A stretch of 64,000 nt of DNA, taken from positions 1,178,001-1,242,000 of the forward strand of contig NZ_CP046606.1 of NCBI RefSeq assembly GCF_030408355.1, written 5' to 3'. Positions 23,582-31,705 of the stretch are shown piece by piece. Position 1 is the first letter of the stretch. Each line of letters starts with the position of its first letter. The notes beneath the pieces were generated by a model. That model was given only the letters and a program-made list of their open reading frames with translations. It ran no database searches and was not told the DNA's origin. Made by a program: the position numbers and the translations under genes. This DNA comes from Corynebacterium afermentans subsp. afermentans. GTDB taxonomy: Bacteria; Actinomycetota; Actinomycetes; Mycobacteriales; Mycobacteriaceae.

Positions 23582-24901
23582 ATGGCCGAGAGCACTCCCG
23601 CGAACATCCCCGCGCACCTTCAACCAGTTGATGCAGACGCGTGGCCGGGGGTGGCCGATATCCCGAAGCCGGGCAGGTTGCGAACGAGGCTCGCGGAGGC
23701 CGGCTTCGCTCGTGCTTGTGCGAAAGCGGGCCTGTCGTTCGAAGGAGACGGCGCAGATATAGCGGTTGAGCGCGCTGAGGTGTTTCAACGCGTCGCGGCG
23801 AGCGGGTGGGTTGGGCTCGCGGAGGGCTACATGGCGGGAGAGTGGTCGACGGGGGGTTCGCAGCAGCTTGTCGACGTCCTGACGGCCCTCCTACGTACCG
23901 GCTACTGCCCGCGCACCCGCCGCGTGGACGCAGTGCGGCCAGCAACGCCAGGGGAGTTGCCGCCGGATCTAGTAGCGCACTTTTCGGGCGATGGACTCAG
24001 CGCGTTCCAGGGGCATTTCGCCACCGGAGTGGCCACCACGCAACGGGTGCGGATGAAGTCGCACACTAAAGGCGCAGGCAGAAGTCGTGAGCCCCGCGAC
24101 CATTTCGTAGACGTGACGGAAATTGGGGCGCCCATGGAGTCCGACAGGGCGGATCTGCAGGACGCTCAAAACCGCAGCGTAGAAGCCATTTTAGAGAGCC
24201 TGAACGTGGCATCTGGCACGCACCTGTTGGAGTATCCGTCCGGAGGCGGCGCTTTAGCGTTCGAGGCCGCTGCGCGCGGGGTGACTGTCGATGCCGTGAC
24301 CCGCGATTCGCGTCTGTACGCCGCGATGCGCGAGCGGCTGATTCTCGCGGGCACAGACGGATCCGTCACCGTGGACCGCATCGCGGAGGGCCCGGCAGCC
24401 GTAGCCAAGCAACGAAGCGGTGCTTACGACGCGGTCGCGAGCATGGAGGTGTTTGAAACCATGCCGCAACGCCAGCAGAGAAAGTACCTGCTTGCCGTGG
24501 ACGCGCTGCTTGGTCAGGGAGGGCGAGCAGCCATGCAAACGATGGTGCGCACGCAGGCGTACAACCGCACGGCGGATCTCGCGCTGGAGTCGCTGCGGGC
24601 ATATATCTGGCCGGGACTGTATTTTTCGACGGTTACGGAGATTGGCAAGACAGTCGATCGCGAGACCGACCTGCGCGTCGTGGCGCAGACGTCGGCGCCG
24701 GAGCACCTCGCAGCGTCGCTGCGTCTGCAGCGCGTCACGTTCGACGGCAAGCTGCGCGACGCGGCGGCCGACGGCTACGATGCCGTGTTCCGCCGCCTGT
24801 GGGTGTGGCAGTTCGCGTTGCGTGAGGCGATGGCGCGGCTGGGGATGATCGATCTGGCGCAGATCACGTTCGCGCGGAGAAACAGGAGAGGACGCCGCTA
24901 G
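23582..24901 (+). CDS. UfaA-like SAM-dependent methyltransferase (cyclopropane-fatty-acid synthase family), diverged
   Basis: A 439-residue protein of the Cfa/UfaA family by overall layout and by its place beside ndh. The N-terminal region has GYMAGEWSTGG (typical GDLYMDGEW-like) and a DAQNRSVEAILESLNV helix before the SAM fold. However, SAM motif I, usually LEIGCGWGG or similar, reads LEYPSGGGA. The region that normally reads HYDLGNDLF...MTYSCA reads HFSGDGLSAFQGHFATG. The acidic residue and substrate-pocket residues therefore appear lost or replaced. It may modify membrane lipids, but altered or absent catalysis is possible. Confidence 0.72.
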   Translation: MAESTPANIPAHLQPVDADAWPGVADIPKPGRLRTRLAEAGFARACAKAGLSFEGDGADIAVERAEVFQRVAASGWVGLAEGYMAGEWSTGGSQQLVDVLTALLRTGYCPRTRRVDAVRPATPGELPPDLVAHFSGDGLSAFQGHFATGVATTQRVRMKSHTKGAGRSREPRDHFVDVTEIGAPMESDRADLQDAQNRSVEAILESLNVASGTHLLEYPSGGGALAFEAAARGVTVDAVTRDSRLYAAMRERLILAGTDGSVTVDRIAEGPAAVAKQRSGAYDAVASMEVFETMPQRQQRKYLLAVDALLGQGGRAAMQTMVRTQAYNRTADLALESLRAYIWPGLYFSTVTEIGKTVDRETDLRVVAQTSAPEHLAASLRLQRVTFDGKLRDAAADGYDAVFRRLWVWQFALREAMARLGMIDLAQITFARRNRRGRR

Positions 24902-24934
24902 TAGGTGGTCGCGGCCATCGGAACGTTACTTGAC

Positions 24935-24948
24935 ATAATGTACATTAT
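24935..24948. repeat. Perfect 14-bp palindrome, possible operator
   Basis: ATAATGTACATTAT reads the same on both strands. It overlaps a TTGACA (24930-24935), so it could be an operator at a short promoter in the gap between two convergent genes. Confidence 0.55.
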
Positions 24949-24976
24949 CGGACAGTTATATACGAATAAACAGTAG

Positions 24977-25012
24977 AAGGGCGCCGCACGCTCCTTGCGT
25001 CCGGCGGCCTTC
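24977..25012. terminator. Likely bidirectional terminator between ufaA and the YceI gene
   Basis: An imperfect hairpin, AAGGGCGCCGCACGC with GCGTCCGGCGGCCTT around TCCTT. AAGG and CCTT flanks give weak U-runs in both directions. Confidence 0.55.
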
Positions 25013-25027
25013 CATATATCCCTGTTA

Positions 25028-25041
25028 ACGTAACGTTACGT
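25028..25041. repeat. Second perfect 14-bp palindrome
   Basis: ACGTAACGTTACGT, 12 bases beyond the stop codon of the YceI gene. With flanking bases it extends as a near-palindrome GTTAACGTAACGTTACGTAA. The role is unknown; it could be a protein-binding site. Confidence 0.5.
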
Positions 25042-25053
25042 AAAGGAGTCCAT

Positions 25054-25764
25054 CTACTTGGTCATGTTGATCCGCACGTTCACTTCGCCCTCCTCGGCGA
25101 TTTTCGCCGCGACGAGCTCCGGGGTCTCAACGCCATAGTCCAGGCGGTTGATCGGAATATCGCCGGCGACGATCAAACGGTCGCCCGAACGCGCAACGTC
25201 GAACTCGTGCGTCACCTCGTTCGTCGTGCCGTGGATGGTTAGCTCGCCGGTGAGTTCTACGGTGCCCACGCTGCCGTCCTCCGGCACGGCGGACACATCA
25301 GCCGGTTGCGTCACCTTGAACGTAGCCTCCGGATACTCGTCCGTGTGGAAGATGCGGCGCCGCACCGACGAGTCGCGCTTGTCGCTGTCGGACGACAAGT
25401 GCTGCATGTCAACGGTAATCTCGCCGGCGGACAGCGTGCCTTCGGTAATCGTGGCAAAGCCTGTGACCGCGCGCGTGGAAGCCGATGTGCTGCGGCGCTC
25501 GCCCGGCAGCACCTCTTCAAATGTGAAGCCGGCGGATGTGACGTTGTCGCCCGGGCGGTTAGTTACCGTCCATTCGCCGTCAAGCTCTGTGGAGGCTGCG
25601 GACACGTTGTCGGCGTCAATCCCCTCTGTCTTCACGCCGCCGCCCTTAAACAGGGTCATAAACAGCGGAATCATGGCCACGAGCACCGCCACGACGATGA
25701 AAATGGAAACGACAACGATTAAGGTTGTGCGCGTCTTTGCGCTGGTTGCCGCGCGTTTTTCCAC
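25054..25764 (-). CDS. Membrane-anchored YceI-family protein
   Basis: A 236-residue protein. A transmembrane helix (about 16-38, LIVVVSIFIVVAVLVAMIPLF) anchors a YceI lipocalin-like beta-barrel (about 60-236). Typical strands are ELDGEWTV, AGFTFEEVLPG, GEITVDMQHLSSDSDKRD and VELTGELTIHGTTNEV. YceI proteins bind isoprenoids or similar lipids outside the cytoplasm, and this one is tethered to the outer face of the membrane. The start is GTG. It follows the zinc-ribbon gene after 7 bases, so they form an operon. Confidence 0.9.
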   Translation of the reverse strand: MEKRAATSAKTRTTLIVVVSIFIVVAVLVAMIPLFMTLFKGGGVKTEGIDADNVSAASTELDGEWTVTNRPGDNVTSAGFTFEEVLPGERRSTSASTRAVTGFATITEGTLSAGEITVDMQHLSSDSDKRDSSVRRRIFHTDEYPEATFKVTQPADVSAVPEDGSVGTVELTGELTIHGTTNEVTHEFDVARSGDRLIVAGDIPINRLDYGVETPELVAAKIAEEGEVNVRINMTK

Positions 25765-25771
25765 TTGGAAA

Positions 25772-26119
25772 TCACCTCAGCCTTTCAAGTTGCTGAGCCA
25801 ATTCTACTAATTCGTCACAAAGCGGTGCCAAATCGTCAGGGCCTGCCCCTTCCGCTGCTGCCGTGCGGATATCCTCCGCGGCGCACCGCAGTGCGTACAG
25901 GCGATCGCGGTATTCTGTGACCTTGTTGCGGTTGAGGATGACCGCGTCCTCCTCAACGGACGTACCGGCAAGCATGGTGCGCTGCTCGTAGGCGCGCTGC
26001 TTGCAGGAGGGTCCGCAGTACTTGCGCTTTCGGCCACGGCCTCGGTTTACCGGGATCTCCTTGCCGCACCAGGCGCATGTGGCTGTCTTCTTGGTCAGGG
26101 CACGTAGCTTATCCGTCAC
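25772..26119 (-). CDS. Small zinc-ribbon protein of unknown function
   Basis: A 115-residue protein. Near the N-terminus it has CAWCGKEIP and then KYCGPSCKQRAYEQR, a CxxC-CxxxC zinc-binding knuckle with a basic stretch between, as in small DNA- or RNA-binding zinc ribbons. The rest is a helical region ending LCDELVELAQQLERL, probably a coiled coil. The start is GTG with TAGACT 8 bases upstream, so the mRNA is probably leaderless. It could be a regulator of the following YceI gene; that is inference. Confidence 0.7.
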   Translation of the reverse strand: MTDKLRALTKKTATCAWCGKEIPVNRGRGRKRKYCGPSCKQRAYEQRTMLAGTSVEEDAVILNRNKVTEYRDRLYALRCAAEDIRTAAAEGAGPDDLAPLCDELVELAQQLERLR

Positions 26120-26162
26120 AGCTACCTAGTCTATTACATGTGTCGATTACGCGAAAGTGGCC

Positions 26163-26194
26163 GGGAACAATTCCCAGAACTGCACCGTTATACT
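26163..26194 (+). promoter_or_regulatory. Overlapping SigH-type and SigA-type promoter of rbpA
   Basis: GGGAAC (26163-26168), an 18-base spacer and GTTATA fit the stress sigma factor SigH pattern (GGAA, 18-21 bases, GTT). TATACT (26189-26194) within the same box is a good SigA -10. The start codon is 45 bases further on. Confidence 0.6.
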
Positions 26195-26238
26195 GGAGCG
26201 ACTGAAAGACAAACGGGTTGAAAAGGATGGTGAATGCC

Positions 26239-26616
26239 ATGGCTGATCGAGTTCTTCGCGGAAGCCGCATGGGCGCAGTCAGCTACGAAACGGACCGCGA
26301 CCACGATCTCGCGCCACGCCGGATGGCAAAGTACCGCACCCCCAACGGTGAAGTGTTCGAGGTGCCGTTTGCGGACGACGCCGAAATTCCCGAGGAATGG
26401 ATGTGCAAGAACGGCCAGGTAGGCACCCTCATGGAGGGCGAAGGCGTGGAATCCAAGCCCGCCAAACCACCGCGCACCCACTGGGACATGCTGCGAGAGC
26501 GTCGCAGCATCGAAGAGCTCGACGTCCTGCTTGAGGAGCGCCTTGAGCAGCTGCGTAAGCGCCGCCGCACCGCCGCCCGCATTGCGAAGGAACAGCAGCA
26601 GGCCAACGAGAGCTAA
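26239..26616 (+). CDS. rbpA: RNA polymerase-binding protein RbpA
   Basis: A 125-residue actinobacterial transcription factor. It binds primary sigma and the polymerase beta/beta' subunits, and stabilises open promoter complexes. The N-terminal tail (MADRVLRGSRMGAVSYE) is followed by the core domain (RYxTPNGEVFEVPF-like, EEWMCKNG). The basic linker and sigma-interaction helix are HWDMLRERRSIEELDVLLEE. The cysteine in WMCKNG is alone, so zinc is not expected. In-frame TTG and ATG codons lie upstream, but MADRVLRG is the conserved start. A stress-type promoter precedes it. Confidence 0.96.
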   Translation: MADRVLRGSRMGAVSYETDRDHDLAPRRMAKYRTPNGEVFEVPFADDAEIPEEWMCKNGQVGTLMEGEGVESKPAKPPRTHWDMLRERRSIEELDVLLEERLEQLRKRRRTAARIAKEQQQANES

Positions 26617-26642
26617 CGCCGCGTCAGGACGGCGTAACGCAC

Positions 26643-26681
26643 GTGCCCGCCCCCGCGAAACGAATTCGCGGCGGCGGGCAC
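26643..26681. terminator. Hairpin between convergent rbpA and ppm1
   Basis: GTGCCCGCC (26643-26651) pairs with GGCGGGCAC (26673-26681), with an inner GCGAA/TTCGC stem. It lies midway between the two stop codons and can serve both genes. Confidence 0.8.
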
Positions 26682-26698
26682 TTGCCTATGTGCTGTCG

Positions 26699-27694
26699 TT
26701 AATGCTTCCGCTTGCCGTCGAAGCCGAGCGCGTAAAGCGCCTGGCGGACGGTTTCCTCGCCCAAGTGGATCGCGGTGTTGACGCGGCGGGCGGCGTTTGA
26801 CTGGAGCTTGCCCAGGTTGGCGTTGTCAATCTCGTGCTTAGCCACGGCTCCGAACTCGCCGAGCGCGTTGACAATCTGCTCGGGAGCGTCGGCGGCCGTG
26901 CGGCGGACGTCGGAAAGCTTCGAGTGCTCCACGGCGTAGACGAGCTGGCGCACAGTCTCGGAGGTCAGATCCTTGACAAAGGTTGCCTTCTCCGAAACAC
27001 CCCACTTGGTGACCTCGGCCAGCGATGCGGTGGCGAAGCTGGCGTCCAATTTGGACTCGCCGAGCTTACGGTCCTCAAACGTGATCGGCACCTCGCGTAT
27101 GTCGAAGCCGAGCTTGTCCACCTTGTGGGCGATCTCTACCTGGAAGATGTATCCCTTGGTAGACAGGGAATCCAAGTCTAACTCCTCCAGCACCTCGCGC
27201 TTGAAGGCGCGGTAACCGGCGGTCATATCGGCCACGTCCGTGCCGAGGGCGAGAGAGACGTACTGGTTGCCCAGCTTGGACAGCAGGAAACGGTTCTTCG
27301 GCCAGTTCACCACTTCCCCGCCCTCGATGTAGCGGGAGCCGATGGCCAGGTCCGCGCCGTTATCCAACGCGTCGAGCAGCCTGTGCAGCTCCTCCGGTGC
27401 GTGCGAGCCGTCGGCGTCCATCTGCACCAGCACCTGGTAGTCGCGCTCCAGGCCCCAGTTGAAACCGGCGCGGTAGGCGGCCAGCAGGCCGTCCTTGCCG
27501 GTGCGGTGCAGCACGTTGACCTCGTCATGGGCCGCGGCGAGCTCGTCGGCCTTCGCACCGGTGCCGTCCGGCGAGGTGTCGTCAACGACGAGGATGTCCA
27601 CGGCATCCTTCGTAGCCAGTACGCGCTCGACGATAAGCGGGAGGTTCTCCACCTCGTTGTAGGTCGGAATGATCACCAGGGTCTGGTTGGCCAC
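26699..27694 (-). CDS. ppm1: Polyprenol-phosphate mannose synthase with C-terminal helical extension
   Basis: A 331-residue GT2 glycosyltransferase that makes polyprenyl-phosphomannose, the mannose donor for lipomannan and protein mannosylation. The GT-A fold starts LVIIPTYNEVENLP, with the DxD-type site QMDADGSH and the GSRYIEGG loop typical of dolichol-phosphate mannose synthases. The core ends near residue 230, as in C. glutamicum Ppm1 (about 270 aa). Here about 90 more residues follow, helical and carrying two similar segments (SETVRQLVYAVEH and EETVRQALYALGF). The start is GTG (VANQTLV) after GAGGAG, 4 bases after the lnt stop. Confidence 0.92.
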   Translation of the reverse strand: MANQTLVIIPTYNEVENLPLIVERVLATKDAVDILVVDDTSPDGTGAKADELAAAHDEVNVLHRTGKDGLLAAYRAGFNWGLERDYQVLVQMDADGSHAPEELHRLLDALDNGADLAIGSRYIEGGEVVNWPKNRFLLSKLGNQYVSLALGTDVADMTAGYRAFKREVLEELDLDSLSTKGYIFQVEIAHKVDKLGFDIREVPITFEDRKLGESKLDASFATASLAEVTKWGVSEKATFVKDLTSETVRQLVYAVEHSKLSDVRRTAADAPEQIVNALGEFGAVAKHEIDNANLGKLQSNAARRVNTAIHLGEETVRQALYALGFDGKRKH

Positions 27695-27698
27695 GGCG

Positions 27699-29276
27699 CT
27701 AGTTCTCCTCGGTTTTACGCTGTTGTTCTCCGGTAGGAGCATACCCGCGCCCACGTTGGCGCGCGGACACGGCTGCGGCAATCATCAGCGCCACACCGGT
27801 GGCGACCATCAGCCACTCCAAAACCTGCCCGAACCGCACCGCGGGAGTAGTACCGGTACGCAGCGGAAGCGTCTCGATCAGATGCGCGGGTTCGAAGATC
27901 TCCGTCTGCTGGGACACTCGTCCATCCGGGTGCACGATCGCCGAGACACCCGAGGTGGCAACGACCACCACTGCCCTGTCGGTTTCGATCGCGCGCATCC
28001 GGCTCATCGCCAGCTGCTGATACGTCATGTCCGTGAACCCGAAGGTGGCGTTGTTCGTCGGCGTGGACAGGATCTGCGCGCCGCCGCGCACCGCCATGCG
28101 GTACGCCTCGTCTTCCGCCACCTCGTAACAGGTGGCAACGCCAACTGGAATGCCGCCCATGTGGACTACACCGTTGTCGTCGCCAGGCTTGAAGTCGCCC
28201 GCCAAGTCCACCAGATCCGAGAAGTTGCGGAAGAAATCGCGCATGGGCATGTATTCGCCGAACGGCTGCAGGAAGCGCTTGTCGTGGCGCTCGCCTGGCC
28301 CTGTCTCCGGGTCGAAGACCACCATGGTGTTGCGGGCGCCGACATCGTCGCGGGTGAGCGTGCCCACCAGCAACGGCGCATCCACGCCGCGCACTGCCGC
28401 ACCCACCAGGGCCTCGGCCTGCGTGTCGACGAACGGGTTGACGTCGGAGGCATTTTCCGGCCAGAACACCATGTCCAACTTGTCGCCGGAGTCCTTGGCG
28501 TCATCCGCGAGCCGCAGGGTCTCGTTGACGTGGTTGCTTAGTACCGCCCGGCGCTGCTCATTGAAATCCAGACCCAAACGCGGCACGTTGCCTTGCACGG
28601 CCCCCACCCGTGCCTGGTCGACGGTGGAGCTGTCCTTTCCCACGCCGATATTGGCGATCAAGCCGGCAGCCAGCGGCAGGATGATGGCAGCAACGGCTGC
28701 GCGGCGCGAAGCGGCGTCGAGAAGCGAGACGCACCCGACCGCCACGAGCACGGTGGCGACGGTGACCAGCGCGGGCCCACCCCACGCCGATAGTGCCGCG
28801 AGCGGGCCGTTGATCTGCCCCCACGCCAGGCGCACCCACGCAAAGCCACCGAAGGGCCACGAGGAACGCACGAACTCGACCGCCAGGTAGACCAGCGGGA
28901 ACGTGAACGCACCGTAGCGCCAGCGGGCCACCAACACGCCGAACGCGCCGGTGGCCAGCGCGTAGAGCGCCATCGTGATGGCCAGTGCGATGTATGGCAT
29001 GACGCCGACAAACTCGCCGACCCACGGCAGCAGGAACAGGTAGCAAAACAAGCCGTGCGTGAACCCGATCAGCGCACCGAAGCGGGCGGAAGGACGCGCC
29101 TGCGCCTCCCCCGCCATGCCCAGAGCAGCGGTGGCGCGCCTGGGCCACGGCATGAGTGTGAGCCACAGCAGCGCGATGCCGAGCACGGCAGCCCACCAGC
29201 GGCCGATAGGTTCGTACGAGAGATAGACCAGCCAGCCGGAAACGGCGGCGAGTCCGAAACGGAGAAACGCCGGCAT
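27699..29276 (-). CDS. lnt: Apolipoprotein N-acyltransferase
   Basis: A 525-residue integral membrane enzyme that adds the third acyl chain to the N-terminal cysteine of lipoproteins. Several transmembrane helices (about 1-215) precede a nitrilase-like domain (about 220-480). Its catalytic residues are plausible as Glu in FGEYMPMRDFF, Lys in the preceding loop and Cys in GVATCYEVAED. A last transmembrane helix is near the C-terminus. In mycobacteria lnt and ppm1 are fused (Ppm1 of M. tuberculosis); here, as in C. glutamicum, they are adjacent genes. Its ATG abuts the fxsA stop exactly. Confidence 0.93.
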   Translation of the reverse strand: MPAFLRFGLAAVSGWLVYLSYEPIGRWWAAVLGIALLWLTLMPWPRRATAALGMAGEAQARPSARFGALIGFTHGLFCYLFLLPWVGEFVGVMPYIALAITMALYALATGAFGVLVARWRYGAFTFPLVYLAVEFVRSSWPFGGFAWVRLAWGQINGPLAALSAWGGPALVTVATVLVAVGCVSLLDAASRRAAVAAIILPLAAGLIANIGVGKDSSTVDQARVGAVQGNVPRLGLDFNEQRRAVLSNHVNETLRLADDAKDSGDKLDMVFWPENASDVNPFVDTQAEALVGAAVRGVDAPLLVGTLTRDDVGARNTMVVFDPETGPGERHDKRFLQPFGEYMPMRDFFRNFSDLVDLAGDFKPGDDNGVVHMGGIPVGVATCYEVAEDEAYRMAVRGGAQILSTPTNNATFGFTDMTYQQLAMSRMRAIETDRAVVVVATSGVSAIVHPDGRVSQQTEIFEPAHLIETLPLRTGTTPAVRFGQVLEWLMVATGVALMIAAAVSARQRGRGYAPTGEQQRKTEEN

Positions 29277-29819
29277 TTAGCGCGCCCCGCCGGCGCTGCC
29301 GCCGCCACCGTCCGGGTCCTGCGGGCGCTCAGGGCTGTCCATGCGGTACCACTGCTCTAGCTCGTCGGCGTCGATGACCGACTCCTGCGGCTGCGTGTCG
29401 CCTTGCTGCTTGAAGGATCCGTAGCTGGTTTGGAACTGCCCCATCGGCGTGGCGTCGTAGACACGCACACCGAGGTTTTCCACGGCGGCGCGCGCCCGCT
29501 TGGTCATGGTCTTGCGGATCAGCGCGCGCGTCGGGCCAAACACCAGCGGCAGGCCGATCAGCGAAGTGACGAAGCCGGGGATGACGGAGAGCGTCCAGCC
29601 CCCGATGAGCAGCGCGGAATCACCCGCGAGCTTGCCCACGCTGGAGCGGCCGTGTGCGGCCTGCAGCAGCGAGTTGCGCAGTGCCATGCTGGCTGCGGCG
29701 CCGCCGGCAATCATGAGCACGAAAATCGCCAAAAGCGCCCAGCCAACACCGATGGCTTTGGCAACCAGGAAAAACGCGAGCGCTTCGACGACAAAGTATG
29801 CGAGAAGAGGAATCGGCAT
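29277..29819 (-). CDS. FxsA-family membrane protein
   Basis: A 180-residue protein with the FxsA domain. The first transmembrane helix begins MPIPLLAYFVVEALAFFLVA. A second (GWALLAIFVLMIAGG) and a third around GGWTLSVIPGFVTSLIG follow. Then comes a cytoplasmic tail with ALIRKTMTKR and an acidic, glutamine- and glycine-rich end. E. coli FxsA modulates phage T7 exclusion by F; the cellular function is not known. A longer in-frame start exists (29927) but it lies inside the upstream gene and is arginine/proline-rich. Confidence 0.85.
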   Translation of the reverse strand: MPIPLLAYFVVEALAFFLVAKAIGVGWALLAIFVLMIAGGAAASMALRNSLLQAAHGRSSVGKLAGDSALLIGGWTLSVIPGFVTSLIGLPLVFGPTRALIRKTMTKRARAAVENLGVRVYDATPMGQFQTSYGSFKQQGDTQPQESVIDADELEQWYRMDSPERPQDPDGGGGSAGGAR

Positions 29820-29845
29820 GGCCACGAGGGTACCTGGCTCGGCGG

Positions 29846-30580
29846 CTACCTCGGCATGTGCCTCCACACCGGCCGCGGCACCACGCGCATGACGGCTGCG
29901 AGGACGGCCAGGCGTCGCGGGATCCACACCGTGGCACTCTTGCCCCGCGCCGCGGCGTCCACCACCGCGTCTGCGACAACATCCGGGGTCACCGACATCA
30001 CCGCAGGCTTCATCCCTTCAGTCATGGATCCGATGACGAAGCCCGGTCGCGCCAGGATGAGGCTGAGGTCTGTGCCGTGCAGCCGGTCCATCAGGCCTTG
30101 GCAAAACGCGTCCAGGCCCGCCTTGGTGGAGCCGTAGACGTAGTTGGCGCGGCGTGCCCGCCACCCGGCGATGGAGGAGAAGGCAAAGATCTCCCCGCGT
30201 GCCATCTCGTCAGCAAGCACCGTAAGCATGCTCACCTGCGCAAGGTAGTCCACAGTGGCGATGCGCGCGGCCTCGCGCTCGTCGCGCTCTGCGAGCTCCT
30301 GGTCGCCGAGGATGCCGAATGCCACGATCGCGGTGGTGACATCGCCCGCCTCGCGCACGATGCGGCGGTGCGCGTCTAAGTCGGTGGCGTCGAAATCGAA
30401 CGTTCGCACCGCTGTGGCACCCGCGGCGAACAATCGCTTCTCGACGTCCGCCAGGCCCCCACTCCCCCTGGCCGCCAACACGACCTCACGGCCCTGGCAG
30501 ACGCGTGCCGCGATCTCGCCGCCGATGTCGCTGCGCGCCCCGAGCAGGAGCACTGCGCCCTGACCAGCAGCGCTAGGCAT
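29846..30580 (-). CDS. Short-chain dehydrogenase, DprE2-like
   Basis: A 244-residue Rossmann-fold oxidoreductase. It has the cofactor motif LLLGARSDIGGEIAARV, the acidic residue of the TFDFDATD segment, IVAFGILGD, SSIAGWRARRANYVYGSTKAG (Ser, Tyr, Lys catalytic triad) and the end RPVWRHMPR. These resemble DprE2, the NADH-dependent reductase that completes epimerisation of decaprenyl-phospho-ribose to arabinose for the cell wall. The canonical dprE1-dprE2 pair usually sits elsewhere with arabinan genes, so this may be a paralogue. It overlaps the M24 peptidase gene by 8 bases. Confidence 0.78.
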   Translation of the reverse strand: MPSAAGQGAVLLLGARSDIGGEIAARVCQGREVVLAARGSGGLADVEKRLFAAGATAVRTFDFDATDLDAHRRIVREAGDVTTAIVAFGILGDQELAERDEREAARIATVDYLAQVSMLTVLADEMARGEIFAFSSIAGWRARRANYVYGSTKAGLDAFCQGLMDRLHGTDLSLILARPGFVIGSMTEGMKPAVMSVTPDVVADAVVDAAARGKSATVWIPRRLAVLAAVMRVVPRPVWRHMPR

Positions 30581-31679
30581 CGTTTACTCCTAGCGTGCGG
30601 CGGGTGTGGTTGAGCGTTTCAATGCCGTTCGCGGTCATGCGCACGATGTCCTCGATGCGCATGCCCCACTTGCCTGGCACGTAGATGCCCGGCTCGATGG
30701 AAAATGCCATGCCCTCGCGCAGCACCACGTCGGAGCCGGCGATAATGAACGGCTGCTCGTGGCCGGAAAGGCCGATGCCGTGGCCCAGGCGGTGCGTGAA
30801 GTATTCGCCGTAACCGGCGTCTGCGATGACCTCGCGCGCGGCGGCGTCGAGCTCGCCGGCAGTGATGCCGGGCTTGGCGGCAGCGCACGCGGCGTCGAAC
30901 GCGCGCTCAAGCACTGCGTAGGCCTCCAGGAAGTCCTTCGGTGCCTTGGCAGTCTCGCCTACCACGTGGGTGCGGGTGCAATCGGACTGGTAGCCGGACG
31001 GCAGCGCGCCACCCAGGTCCACCACCACGGGGTCCCCCTCTTCGAGGACACGGTCGGAAAAGTCGTGGTGCGGGTCGGAACCATTAGGCCCGGAGCCGAC
31101 GATGACGAAGGAGACGGATTCGTGCTCCTCCAGGATCAGCGCGTGCAGCTCGTCCGCGATCTCGCGCTCCGTGCGACCGGGCTGGAGCAGATCAGCGGCG
31201 CGCTCGTGCACGCGGTCGATGGCTGCGCCGGCCTTTGCCAGCTCGACGGCCTCCTCGTCGTCTTTGACCATGAACAGCTCCGCCACCGCGTCGGAGGCAA
31301 GCTCGGTTGCAGGCAGCAGCGCCTGGAGGGCGAAGACGTGGTCCGCGGTCAGCGACGACCCGAGGCCCACGGTGCCGTCTTCAAGCGTGTCCGCTACCAG
31401 CTTGTACGGGTTTTCCCCGTCGCGCCAGCCAATCACTTCGACGTCTGTGGCGCCCTCCAGTCCCAGCGACTGAATGTCGGTCACCGGTGCCACCACGGTG
31501 GTGCCGCCAGGCGCGATCACCAGCGCGGTGAGCCGCTCGTGCGAGGAAGTCCAGGAACCGGTGAGGTAGGCGAACTCGGCGCCGGTGCCGATGACCAGCC
31601 CACCCAGACCGCGCTGTTTGACCAACTCGACGGCTTCCTGGCGGCGTGCGGTGTACGTATCAGAGTCGAATGCAGTCAT
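30573..31679 (-). CDS. M24-family Xaa-Pro peptidase
   Basis: A 368-residue cytoplasmic aminopeptidase P/prolidase-like enzyme. The creatinase N-domain (about 1-125) precedes a pita-bread metallopeptidase domain. Metal ligands are visible: Asp in VVVDLGGALP, Asp in SDCTRTHVVGE, His in THRLGHGIGL, Glu in FSIEPGIYVPG and Glu in MRIEDIVRM. It releases N-terminal residues before proline or splits X-Pro dipeptides with two divalent metals. A TACCAT box 7 bases upstream supports this ATG over one three codons earlier. Confidence 0.92.
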   Translation of the reverse strand: MTAFDSDTYTARRQEAVELVKQRGLGGLVIGTGAEFAYLTGSWTSSHERLTALVIAPGGTTVVAPVTDIQSLGLEGATDVEVIGWRDGENPYKLVADTLEDGTVGLGSSLTADHVFALQALLPATELASDAVAELFMVKDDEEAVELAKAGAAIDRVHERAADLLQPGRTEREIADELHALILEEHESVSFVIVGSGPNGSDPHHDFSDRVLEEGDPVVVDLGGALPSGYQSDCTRTHVVGETAKAPKDFLEAYAVLERAFDAACAAAKPGITAGELDAAAREVIADAGYGEYFTHRLGHGIGLSGHEQPFIIAGSDVVLREGMAFSIEPGIYVPGKWGMRIEDIVRMTANGIETLNHTRRTLGVNDA

Positions 31680-31705
31680 GTGCGCCATGGTAGAGCGCTA
31701 GCATC

